Positions 1-7,692 of a stretch of DNA of 12,383 nt are shown piece by piece. The DNA is taken from the NCBI GenBank assembly GCA_012274175.1, contig JAAOZZ010000317.1:1-12383 (forward strand), written 5' to 3'. Below the pieces are notes generated by a model. It had not been told where the DNA came from, did no database searches, and saw only the letters and a program-made list of their open reading frames with translations. Both the position numbers and the translations under genes were made by a program. Numbering within the stretch: the first letter of the stretch is position 1; each line of letters begins with the position of its first letter. The DNA comes from Betaproteobacteria bacterium (GTDB taxonomy: Bacteria > Pseudomonadota > Gammaproteobacteria > Burkholderiales > Usitatibacteraceae).

Positions 1-2
1 GT

Positions 3-563
3 GGGGCCGTCATCAAGCCGCCCGCGATGGAAGCGCGCCTGCAGAAGCACGTGGGCCGTGCCGTCGTCTTCCGCGACTACGAGGACATGGCGGCGCGCAT
101 CGACGACCCGGCGCTGGACGTCGACGCGGATTCGGTCATCGTGCTGCAGAACGCCGGGCCGCGCGGCGCGCCGGGCATGCCCGAGTGGGGCCAGCTTCCG
201 ATCCCGCAGAAGCTCCTCAAGCAAGGCGTGCGCGACATGGTGAGGATTTCCGATGCACGCATGAGCGGCACAAGCTACGGCGCGTGCGTGCTGCACGTGA
301 CGCCGGAGTCGTTCGTGGGCGGGCCGCTCGCGCTGGTGCGCGACGGCGACCGGATCGAGCTGGACGTGCCGGCGCGACGGCTCCAGCTGCTGGTCGACGA
401 TGCCGAGATTGCGCGTCGTCGCGCGGCGTGGAAGGCGCCGGCGCCTCATTTCACGCGCGGCTTCGGGACGCTATACCTGAAGCACGTGACCCAGGCGGAC
501 CAGGGGTGCGACTTCGATTTCCTCGAGGCGGGCGGGACGACGGAGGAGCCGGAGATTCACTGA
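3..563 (+). CDS. IlvD/Edd-family sugar-acid dehydratase, C-terminal part (5' end outside window)
   Basis: The frame is open from the left edge and gives 186 residues, roughly the last third of a family whose members run to nearly 600 residues; it already reads GAVIKPPA before the first Met at 27. Family signatures are visible: the GxVIKP segment, GPRGAPGMPEWGQLPIP, and SDARMSGTSYGACVLHVTPE, which in this family carries the Ser thought to act as the catalytic base. These enzymes use an Fe-S cluster and Mg2+ to dehydrate a 2,3-dihydroxy acid to a 2-keto acid in the cytosol. The tail ending in a DQGCDFDFLE-type motif is more like L-arabonate/D-xylonate-type dehydratases than biosynthetic IlvD, but the cluster cysteines lie outside the window, so the substrate is a guess. 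It converges on the kinase gene, with 9 nt between the two stop codons. Confidence 0.88.
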   Translation, partial: GAVIKPPAMEARLQKHVGRAVVFRDYEDMAARIDDPALDVDADSVIVLQNAGPRGAPGMPEWGQLPIPQKLLKQGVRDMVRISDARMSGTSYGACVLHVTPESFVGGPLALVRDGDRIELDVPARRLQLLVDDAEIARRRAAWKAPAPHFTRGFGTLYLKHVTQADQGCDFDFLEAGGTTEEPEIH

Positions 564-572
564 AGCGGTGTT

Positions 573-1967
573 TCAGCCCTGCGCCGGCTGCCCCGACCTT
601 CGAACCACGTGCACGCTGCAAGGCGCGTTCGCGGTGACGGAGGAAGCCACCGAACGCCACCAGGCGAGCGTGCGCTCGTCGGGCGCGGGGGCTCCCAGCA
701 CGATCAGGTCCACGTTGTTGCGCGCCGCGAAGTCCACGAGGACGCCTGCGGGATCGGGTGCCTCGAGCACGTGCAGCGACACGCGGTCGGGCTCGATCGC
801 GAGCGGGCCGATCCAGTGGCGCAGCCGGATGCGATGCTCCACCTGCACGTCGCCCGCGCGCGGATCGGCAATCCCCGGGCCCGGCGGGACGACCGAGACG
901 CAGATCAGGCGGAACTCGCGGGAAAGCGAAAGAATGCTGCGGGTCACGCGCTGCAGCTCCGGCTGGCGCGGATCGTCGGGATGCAGCGTGTCCACTGCCA
1001 CCATCACCACCGGGGCCGCATCGGGCTCTTCCTTGGCGCCTCCGGGCAGCGAACCGAGATCCCTCGCGCGCCACCACCGCGCCGCCTGGGAAACGATGCC
1101 GGTGCGCTCCTTGCGCGCGCTGCGATCGGTAAGCATCACTTGCCCGGGATTGCGAAGGTCGAAGGCGACGTGGGCGGCCGATTGGTAGCGCCGCGCGGCC
1201 TCCGGCTCGAGGCAGCGCAGGATCACTTCCTGCAGCCACGGCGGCACCGTGGAGAGGCGCGCGCTGGGCGGCGCGGGATCGATCCAGAGGCGGTCGCGCA
1301 TCCCCGCGAAGGTGGCCGGCACGCCATAGGGAAGCTCGCCCGTGGTGAGCTCGTAGAGCACCACCCCGAGCGCGAAGAGGTCGCTGCGTGCATCGGTACG
1401 CGTGCCGCGCACCTGCTCCGGCGAGATATACGGCGCGGAGCCCGCCGTGTAGCGCCGCTCCTGGGATACGAGATCGGGAAGGTGCCGGTGGTGGGAGAGC
1501 GCGAAGTCCACGAGCACCGCCACGCCGTCGGGACGCAGGATCACGTTGTCGGGCTTCAAGTCGAAATGGATCACGTCCTGGGCGTGGATGCTGTGCAGCG
1601 CGTCGGCCATGGCCGCGCCGATGCGCGCCACCTCGGCGGCGGGAAGGGGTGCGCCCAGGCGGTGGTCGAGGCTCTGCCCGGCCACGCGCTCCGTCACCAC
1701 GTAGGGCACGGTGGTCACGCTGCCCGCGGCGACGAAGCGCGGCACGTGGGAGCCGCTCAGGCGCGGCAGGATCATCGCCTCGGTGTCGAAGGCGAGCATC
1801 AGCTCGGCGGAATCCACCGCGCCCATGCGGGGCACCTTCATGAGCATCGGAAAGGCCGCATCGCGCCCGGAGACCTCGAACAGGCGGCCCATGGCGCCTT
1901 CGTGCACGCACTCGCCCACGGTGAACCCGTCGATCTCCCGTCCCGCGGCGATGTCGATCTCGGCCAT
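573..1967 (-). CDS. Ser/Thr protein kinase fused to a universal stress protein (UspA) domain
   Basis: The protein has 464 residues. Residues about 15-272 form a Hanks-type kinase domain: glycine loop EGAMG (23-27), ATP-binding Lys44 in LMKVP, likely alpha-C Glu63, catalytic loop HFDLKPDN (134-141), metal-binding Asp154 in DFA (154-156), SAPYISPEQ (177-185), Asp196 and Arg260. Two signature positions differ: the Arg of HRD is Phe, and the Gly of DFG is Ala. After a linker, residues about 318-458 form a UspA-like domain, starting APVVMVAVD and ending in a LIVLG...VASSVTANAPCSVHVV segment. The second Gly of the usual USP nucleotide-binding GxxG is not present, so it may not bind ATP. There is no membrane segment. 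The open frame extends upstream to 2453, but the ATG at 1967 starts the kinase domain correctly and lies 2 nt after the phosphoesterase stop. It is probably co-transcribed with that gene. Targets are unknown. Confidence 0.85.
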   Translation of the reverse strand: MAEIDIAAGREIDGFTVGECVHEGAMGRLFEVSGRDAAFPMLMKVPRMGAVDSAELMLAFDTEAMILPRLSGSHVPRFVAAGSVTTVPYVVTERVAGQSLDHRLGAPLPAAEVARIGAAMADALHSIHAQDVIHFDLKPDNVILRPDGVAVLVDFALSHHRHLPDLVSQERRYTAGSAPYISPEQVRGTRTDARSDLFALGVVLYELTTGELPYGVPATFAGMRDRLWIDPAPPSARLSTVPPWLQEVILRCLEPEAARRYQSAAHVAFDLRNPGQVMLTDRSARKERTGIVSQAARWWRARDLGSLPGGAKEEPDAAPVVMVAVDTLHPDDPRQPELQRVTRSILSLSREFRLICVSVVPPGPGIADPRAGDVQVEHRIRLRHWIGPLAIEPDRVSLHVLEAPDPAGVLVDFAARNNVDLIVLGAPAPDERTLAWWRSVASSVTANAPCSVHVVRRSGQPAQG

Positions 1968-1969
1968 GC

Positions 1970-2710
1970 CTAGATGCCCCGCTCGAGGCGATAGGCGAGG
2001 GACTCGGGCAATCCCGCCGCGCGAATCTTGCGCGCCGCCTCCCGGTTGTCGTACGGGACGCGGTGGAATGTGATGCTCTTCGCCTCGAGGTCCACGCTCG
2101 CGTAGGCGGCCGCCGGATTGCCGTCCCGCGGTTGCCCCACGGAGCCCACGAGGGCGAGCCACCGGCGATGGGAGCCCACGGGAATGGGGACACCGGGCTG
2201 CGGACGGAAGGCGATCATGCGGTCCTGCGCGTTCGAGACGTAGAGCGCCTGGTCGTGCACGTGCCCCGAGAACGTGTACGGCGTGCCCGCCGCGCGTGCG
2301 CTGCGCTCCGCCGCCGCGGGGCTGTCGACGTATTCCCAATGGTCCGGGAGTGCCGCCGAGGCATGCACGAAGCACGCATCGTCCGCACGGATGCACAGGG
2401 GAAGGGAAGCGACGAATGCGCGCTGCTCCGGCGAGAGGACCTGGCGCGTCCACGCGATCGCCGCGGAAGCCGAGGCGTTGAGGTAGGCGTTGGACGCGGC
2501 CAACGCGTCGTCGTGGTTGCCCTTCACCACCACCGCGCCGCGCGCGGCATGCTCCGCGGTGATGTCGAGCACGGCTCCCGGATCCGCGCCGTAGCCCACC
2601 AGGTCGCCGAGGAACGCGAACTGCCCGGCGCCGCGCCCGGCCGCGTGCGCGAGGCAGGCGCGCAGCGCTTCGAGGTTGGCGTGGATGTCCGACAGCAGGG
2701 CGAGGATCAA
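1970..2710 (-). CDS. Calcineurin-like metallophosphoesterase (TTG start)
   Basis: The protein has 246 residues with the complete metal-binding motif set of the calcineurin-like phosphoesterase superfamily: SDIHAN (Asp8, His10), GDLVGYG (Asp36), KGNHD (Asn65, His66), VHAS (His116) and GHVH (His150, His152). It should be a cytosolic, dinuclear-metal phosphoesterase. The family includes phosphodiesterases, nucleotidases and protein phosphatases, and the substrate cannot be read from the motifs. The only reasonable start is TTG at 2710: it places SDIH at the usual position close to the N-terminus, and an in-frame TAG lies a short distance upstream with no ATG or GTG between. No strong Shine-Dalgarno is visible. 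The kinase gene begins 2 nt after this stop codon, so the two form a two-gene operon, and one possible role is opposing the kinase. That pairing is inference. Confidence 0.88.
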   Translation of the reverse strand: MILALLSDIHANLEALRACLAHAAGRGAGQFAFLGDLVGYGADPGAVLDITAEHAARGAVVVKGNHDDALAASNAYLNASASAAIAWTRQVLSPEQRAFVASLPLCIRADDACFVHASAALPDHWEYVDSPAAAERSARAAGTPYTFSGHVHDQALYVSNAQDRMIAFRPQPGVPIPVGSHRRWLALVGSVGQPRDGNPAAAYASVDLEAKSITFHRVPYDNREAARKIRAAGLPESLAYRLERGI

Positions 2711-2740
2711 AGGGGCGCCGAAATGTGCATCGTGCCGCCT

Positions 2741-2769
2741 AATCTACGGGTTGCGCTGAGGCAGATCAA
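2741..2769 (-). promoter_or_regulatory. Candidate sigma70-type promoter for the phosphoesterase-kinase pair
   Basis: On the minus strand TTGATC (2769-2764) and TAGATT (2746-2741) are separated by exactly 17 nt, each matching 4 of 6 consensus bases. The predicted transcription start near 2734 would give a leader of about 24 nt before the TTG start at 2710. The -35 box overlaps the last T residues of the groEL terminator, so this promoter would start immediately after that transcription unit ends. It is a prediction from pattern and spacing only. Confidence 0.5.
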
Positions 2770-2793
2770 AAAAAAGCCCCGCCGAAGCGGGGC
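2768..2793 (-). terminator. Rho-independent terminator of groES-groEL
   Basis: Read on the minus strand this is a 7-bp perfect stem GCCCCGC / GCGGGGC closed on a TTCG tetraloop (an extra-stable UUCG loop in RNA, with C-G closing pair) and followed at once by eight Ts. It lies about 80 nt after the groEL stop codon. On the plus strand the hairpin is followed only by TTTCTTT, so the orientation clearly suits groEL. Confidence 0.93.
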
Positions 2794-2811
2794 CTTTCTT
2801 TGCAGCGCCGG

Positions 2812-2865
2812 GGAATATCGACAGGAATATCGACCCTCTCCCCGGCCCTCTCCCAAGGGAGAGGG
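2812..2865. repeat. Short tandem repeat plus CCCTCTCCC inverted repeat downstream of groEL
   Basis: Two copies of GGAATATCGAC (2812-2822 and 2824-2834) are followed by CCCTCTCCC (2834-2842 and again 2846-2854) and its perfect complement GGGAGAGGG (2857-2865), with a 2-nt loop AA between the inner arms. The 9-bp inverted repeat with CCCTCTCC phrasing resembles the intergenic palindromic repeats dispersed in many proteobacterial genomes, from general knowledge of such elements. It lies in the groEL 3' untranslated region between the stop codon and the terminator, and could form a hairpin in the mRNA. Confidence 0.65.
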
Positions 2866-2871
2866 GGCACA

Positions 2872-4840
<1,969 letters not shown>

Positions 4841-4929
4841 GGATTCACTCCTCAGTGTGCTGGGGCCCTGGACTGCGGCGGTGCCGAATGCGCGGCTGGA
4901 CCCCTGGTTTCGATTGGGAGGCGCGGGCT

Positions 4930-4956
4930 TTAGCACTCACCCACGACGAGTGCTAA
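4930..4956 (-). promoter_or_regulatory. CIRCE operator (HrcA binding site)
   Basis: TTAGCACTC (4930-4938), a 9-nt spacer and GAGTGCTAA (4948-4956) form the exact 9-9-9 CIRCE consensus with no mismatch in either arm. CIRCE is the known target of the HrcA repressor, which is released on heat stress. Here it sits at the predicted transcription start of groES-groEL and shares one base with the -10 box, so bound HrcA should block initiation. No hrcA gene lies in the window. Confidence 0.97.
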
Positions 4957-4984
4957 TAATAGGCGCTGCGCGGCCTGAATTCAA
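4956..4984 (-). promoter_or_regulatory. groES-groEL promoter, sigma70 type
   Basis: On the minus strand TTGAAT (4984-4979) and TATTAT (4961-4956) are separated by 17 nt, each one or two bases from consensus. The predicted start falls inside the CIRCE element and gives a leader of about 100 nt before groES. The -35 region also reads CTTGAA, which matches the -35 of sigma32 promoters, but no CCCCAT-type -10 is seen at the right distance, so the vegetative sigma factor plus HrcA is the simpler reading. Confidence 0.8.
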
Positions 4985-5165
4985 GTCCCAGGTCAGCCGT
5001 TTTCTTTACGGAGTGATCGCTTACAACGAAGTGAGGCTATGGAGATAGATGCTCTGAAACAGCAACTTGCCGCCGCTATAGCGGGTGCGCCCATCGGCCA
5101 AGCGCTGTCCCTCGCCCAGGCGCCGAGCAGCAAAGCCGATAGCGCCGCCGCCGCGCGCTACGAAC
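4985..5165. other. Intergenic stretch with palindromes and a doubtful short reading frame
   Basis: This lies between the groES promoter and the stop of the next minus-strand gene. A plus-strand frame opens with ATG at 5039 (MEIDALKQQLAAAIAGAPIG...) after AGTGAGG, which is too close to the ATG to be a good ribosome site; the frame then runs antisense into the neighbouring gene, so I do not call it. The first part, to about 5090, is less GC-rich than its surroundings. It contains the perfect 12-bp palindrome CCGCTATAGCGG (5073-5084) and an inverted repeat TAGCGC / GCGCTA (5140-5145, 5155-5160) that could act as a weak terminator for the minus-strand gene, though no T-tract follows. Confidence 0.5.
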
Positions 5166-5807
5166 CTACCGCGCGAGCCGCGTGCAGCGGCCGAATTGGT
5201 AGACCACGCGGCGAGGGCGGCGGGTGCGCCCGATGCGGGTGGGGGATGCCACGTACGGACAGGGCGGATTGCGATAGCCGCCCTCCTCGAGGGTGAGGTC
5301 CTCGGCCACTTCCGCCCACACTCCGCCGCGGACCGGCCGGAAGAGCCACGAAACGTAACCCGAGCGCGCCGCGGCCCCGATCAGCTCGCCCGCGTCGGGA
5401 ACTTCGGCCACCACCGGGGGCTGCCCGTCCAGGGTCACGGGCGGCGAGCCGAAGGCGCCCATGCACTCCAGGGATTCCTGGCGCGAAGCTCCGGGACGGT
5501 GGAATGGCAGCGCTTCGGTGCGCGCGAGGTCCCAGGAGCCCAGCTCCCATGCGACATCGAGGACGTCGTTCTCCAGTTCATCGAAACGGTCCCAGCGCTC
5601 GTTGATCTGCAGGGCCGAGCTCGGCACCGCCTGGTAGGCGACCACGCCGGCGTCGCTCACTTCCGCGATGCGCGACTCGACGAAACCGTGCCAGTGCAGC
5701 GTCAGCACGAACGGCGTATTGGCGTAGGGCACCGCGGCCACCGTGACCGCCACGAGCGGCAGTCGGTTGGCGAGGAGCTGGGTCTCTATGCAGTCGAGCA
5801 ATTGCAT
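5166..5807 (-). CDS. Protein of unknown function, 213 residues
   Basis: I do not recognise this family. The start at 5807 is chosen over the earlier ATG at 5888 because GGAGGA lies at the right distance upstream. The N-terminal part, MQLLDCIETQLLANRLPLVAV, looks helical, followed by a hydrophobic stretch containing LHWHGF; the hydrophobicity is too short and mixed to be a confident membrane segment and no signal peptide is seen. The middle is acidic (DRFDELENDVLDVAWELG). The C-terminal part contains YVSWLFRPVRGGVWAEV and ends in a basic tail (TRIGRTRRPRRVVYQFGR). Codon use and composition match the neighbours, so it looks like a resident gene. It stands alone: downstream is the groES promoter region, and upstream a divergent intergenic space of about 240 nt. 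Confidence 0.7.
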   Translation of the reverse strand: MQLLDCIETQLLANRLPLVAVTVAAVPYANTPFVLTLHWHGFVESRIAEVSDAGVVAYQAVPSSALQINERWDRFDELENDVLDVAWELGSWDLARTEALPFHRPGASRQESLECMGAFGSPPVTLDGQPPVVAEVPDAGELIGAAARSGYVSWLFRPVRGGVWAEVAEDLTLEEGGYRNPPCPYVASPTRIGRTRRPRRVVYQFGRCTRLAR

Positions 5808-5973
5808 TCTCGTCCTCCGTTGTTCAGAAACGTCTTGCGATGGGGAAGATCCGGATCCGTGCATTCCCATGAAGCAAACCCCGTGCACGAATCCGCTTTT
5901 CGCACGGAATCAACTACCCGTGTTGCTAGCACTCGGCTGCGTCGGATGCCAAGGCGAACGCCGCCGGTAACAA

Positions 5974-5989
5974 AGCCCGAAGCCGGGCT
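5974..5989. repeat. Small inverted repeat in the divergent intergenic region
   Basis: AGCCCG (5974-5979) and CGGGCT (5984-5989) can form a 6-bp stem with an AAGC loop. There is no T-tract. It lies in the 237-nt gap 5808-6044 between the divergent unknown gene and the bioA-aidB operon, just upstream of the candidate -10 box. The same gap also holds CCGTGC (5881-5886) facing GCACGG (5902-5907). The function, if any, is unknown. Confidence 0.35.
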
Positions 5990-6002
5990 CCCGTCGAGCC
6001 GC

Positions 6003-6008
6003 TAGAAT
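6003..6008 (+). promoter_or_regulatory. Candidate -10 box for the bioA-dacB-aidB operon
   Basis: TAGAAT matches 5 of 6 bases of TATAAT and lies 36 nt before the chosen GTG start at 6045. No convincing -35 hexamer is found 16-18 nt upstream, where the sequence is GC-rich and contains the AGCCCG/CGGGCT inverted repeat. An activator-dependent or weak promoter is possible. This is only a candidate. Confidence 0.35.
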
Positions 6009-6044
6009 GGTCGGCGTCGCGGGTTGCCAGGGGGAAATGCGCGC

Positions 6045-6362
6045 GTGCCACTGCTGGGAAACGCCGAGAAGGCCGAGCTCGAAAGACTGATCCTCGCCAG
6101 GCTGGTCGAGCACTACGAGGCCCACGGTTCGGGCGCGTTGCTCACCGAGGGCCTGCGGGTGGTCGTGAACGCCGCCGGCATCGCGATCGACCGCGGCGAG
6201 ACGCTCGACCCGCTCGCGATGGTGGAAGTGCGCTCGCTCTTCACCGCGCTCTGCTACGTGACGGGCGGGACCATGGCGCTGCCGCGCGACGGCCTCGAGC
6301 CCCTCGCCACCGAGGCCACGAGCGCCCTCGCGGCGCAAATCAACCGCCTGGTCCCGGACTGA
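6045..6362 (+). CDS. Small protein of unknown function, 105 residues, first gene of the bioA operon
   Basis: I do not recognise this protein. It begins PLLGNAEKAELERLILARLV after the start, looks mainly helical, has no signal peptide or clear membrane segment, and contains a conserved-looking core LTEGLRVVVNAAGIAI and a more hydrophobic LFTALCYVTGGTMALP stretch. GTG at 6045 is preferred because GGGGGA lies 9 nt upstream; a TTG at 6024 in the same frame would add 7 residues. It stops 7 nt before the bioA start, so it is likely co-transcribed with bioA, dacB and aidB. The coding call rests on frame length, codon pattern and the tight operon spacing. Confidence 0.7.
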   Translation: MPLLGNAEKAELERLILARLVEHYEAHGSGALLTEGLRVVVNAAGIAIDRGETLDPLAMVEVRSLFTALCYVTGGTMALPRDGLEPLATEATSALAAQINRLVPD

Positions 6363-6369
6363 AGCGGCG

Positions 6370-7692
6370 ATGAGCAACCGCGAGATGGTCGCGCGCAGTC
6401 TCGCGGCCGTATGGCACCCGTGCACGCAGATGAAGGCGCACGAGCGAGTGCCCCTGGTGCCCATCGCACGCGGCGAAGGCGCCTGGCTGCACGACTTCGA
6501 CGGTCGGCGCTAACTGGACGGTGTCAGCTCGTGGTGGGTCAACCGCTTCGGCCACGCGCACCCGGCGATCAACGCGGCGCTGCGGGAACAGCTCGACCTC
6601 CGCGAGCACGTGATGCTCGCGGGATTCACCCACGCACCCGCCGTGGAGCTGGCCGAGCGCCTCGCGCGGCTCGCACCCGGAGCGCTGGGCCACGCGTTCT
6701 TCGCCTCCGACGGCGCGTCGGCCACCGAGATCGCCCTCAAGATGGCGTTCCACTCGTGGGCCAACCGGGGACGCCCGGAGAAGTCGCGCTTCGTGGCGCT
6801 GCAGGGCGGCTACCACGGCGAGACCGTGGGCGCCCTGGGCGTGACCGACGTGGCCATCTTCCGCGACGCCTACGCGCCGCTGCTGCGCGCGGGGCTCGTC
6901 GCACCCTTCCCCGCGAGGCATGCGGACGACCATCGCTTCGGCGGGATCCGCGGCGCCATCGACGCGGCCGACGCGCTGCGCAAGCTCCTGGCCGAGCGCC
7001 ACGGCGAGATCGCGGCCCTCATCGTCGAGCCCCTGGCCCAGGGGGCGAGCGGCATGCGCTTCTACCATCCCGAATACCTGCGGCGGGCGCGCGAGCTGTG
7101 CACGCGCTACGAGGTGCTGCTCATCGCCGACGAGATCATGACCGGGTTCGGGCGCACGGGAACGATGTTCGCCTGCGAGCAGGCGGGCATCGCCCCGGAC
7201 CTGATGTGCCTGTCGAAAGGGATCACGGGAGGCTACCTGCCGTTGTCGTGCGTGCTCGCGACCGACGCGGTCTACGGCGCCTTCTACGACGATCGCGTGG
7301 AGCGCGGCTTCCTGCATTCCCATTCGTACACCGGCAACCCGCTCGCCTGCCGCGCGGCATGCGCCGTGCTGGACCTCTTCGAGCGCGAGGACGTGCTGCG
7401 CGCCAACGAGGCCAAGGCCGCCCGCTTCATCCAGGCCGCCGCACCCCTCGCGCATCATCCGGGCGTGCGGGACTTCCGCCACCTGGGGATGATCTGGGCC
7501 TTCGAGGTGGAGAGCGACCATGCCGACTTCGCCGCGCGCGCCTTCGCGCTCGCGCTGGAGCGCGGCGTGCTGCTGCGCCCGATCGGCAAGACCGTCTATT
7601 TCATGCCGCCCTACGTGGTCGACGACGCGCAGTTCGCGCTGCTCGTGGATGCGGGCCTCGCCATCGTCCAGGCGCTGGGGACCGGCGCATGA
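6370..7692 (+). pseudogene. bioA: Adenosylmethionine-8-amino-7-oxononanoate aminotransferase (BioA), interrupted by an in-frame TAA
   Basis: BioA is the PLP-dependent aminotransferase that uses S-adenosylmethionine to convert KAPA to DAPA in biotin synthesis. The frame from ATG 6370 gives 440 codons, the family length, and matches throughout: WHPCTQM, then SSWWVN (substrate pocket), HVMLAGFTHAPAVEL, GYHGETVGALGVTD, the PLP-site Asp in DEIMTGFGRTG, and the Schiff-base Lys in LSKGITGG. One defect is present: codon 48, in DGRR-TAA-LDGVSSWW, is TAA (6511-6513). Relatives commonly have Tyr here, one base away as TAC. Ending there leaves 47 residues; restarting at GTG 6607 or ATG 6610 would lose SSWW. 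No frameshift or other damage is seen, so the lesion is very recent, recoded, or a sequence error. The stop overlaps the dacB start (ATGA). Confidence 0.9.

Noticed and set aside
609..1973. 454-codon plus-strand frame opposite the kinase
   Set aside because: It is the complement of the kinase-USP gene, which has clear motifs; the frame is His/Arg-rich with no recognisable domain.
1968..2453. N-terminal extension of the kinase frame
   Set aside because: The frame is open to 2453, but it overlaps the phosphoesterase coding sequence. The extension is Arg/Gly/Pro-rich without domains, and the ATG at 1967 fits the kinase domain start.
4841..4936. N-terminal extension of GroES to 4936
   Set aside because: GroES proteins start at [10 protein letters not shown]; the extension would lie in the mRNA leader close to the CIRCE element, and the ATG at 4840 has a good ribosome site.
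5183..5212. tRNA-like sequence (GCCGAATTGGTAGACCACGC)
   Set aside because: It resembles a tRNA D-arm, but no matching acceptor, anticodon or T-arm is found around it. It is coding sequence for the C-terminal tail of the minus-strand unknown gene.
5927..5934. TAGCACTC, a half CIRCE site
   Set aside because: The second arm GAGTGCTAA is absent at the 9-nt spacing or nearby, so it is most likely chance.
6340..7521. 393-codon minus-strand frame opposite bioA
   Set aside because: Considered as an alternative because bioA carries a stop codon, but bioA motifs run through the whole length and the antisense frame has no motif.
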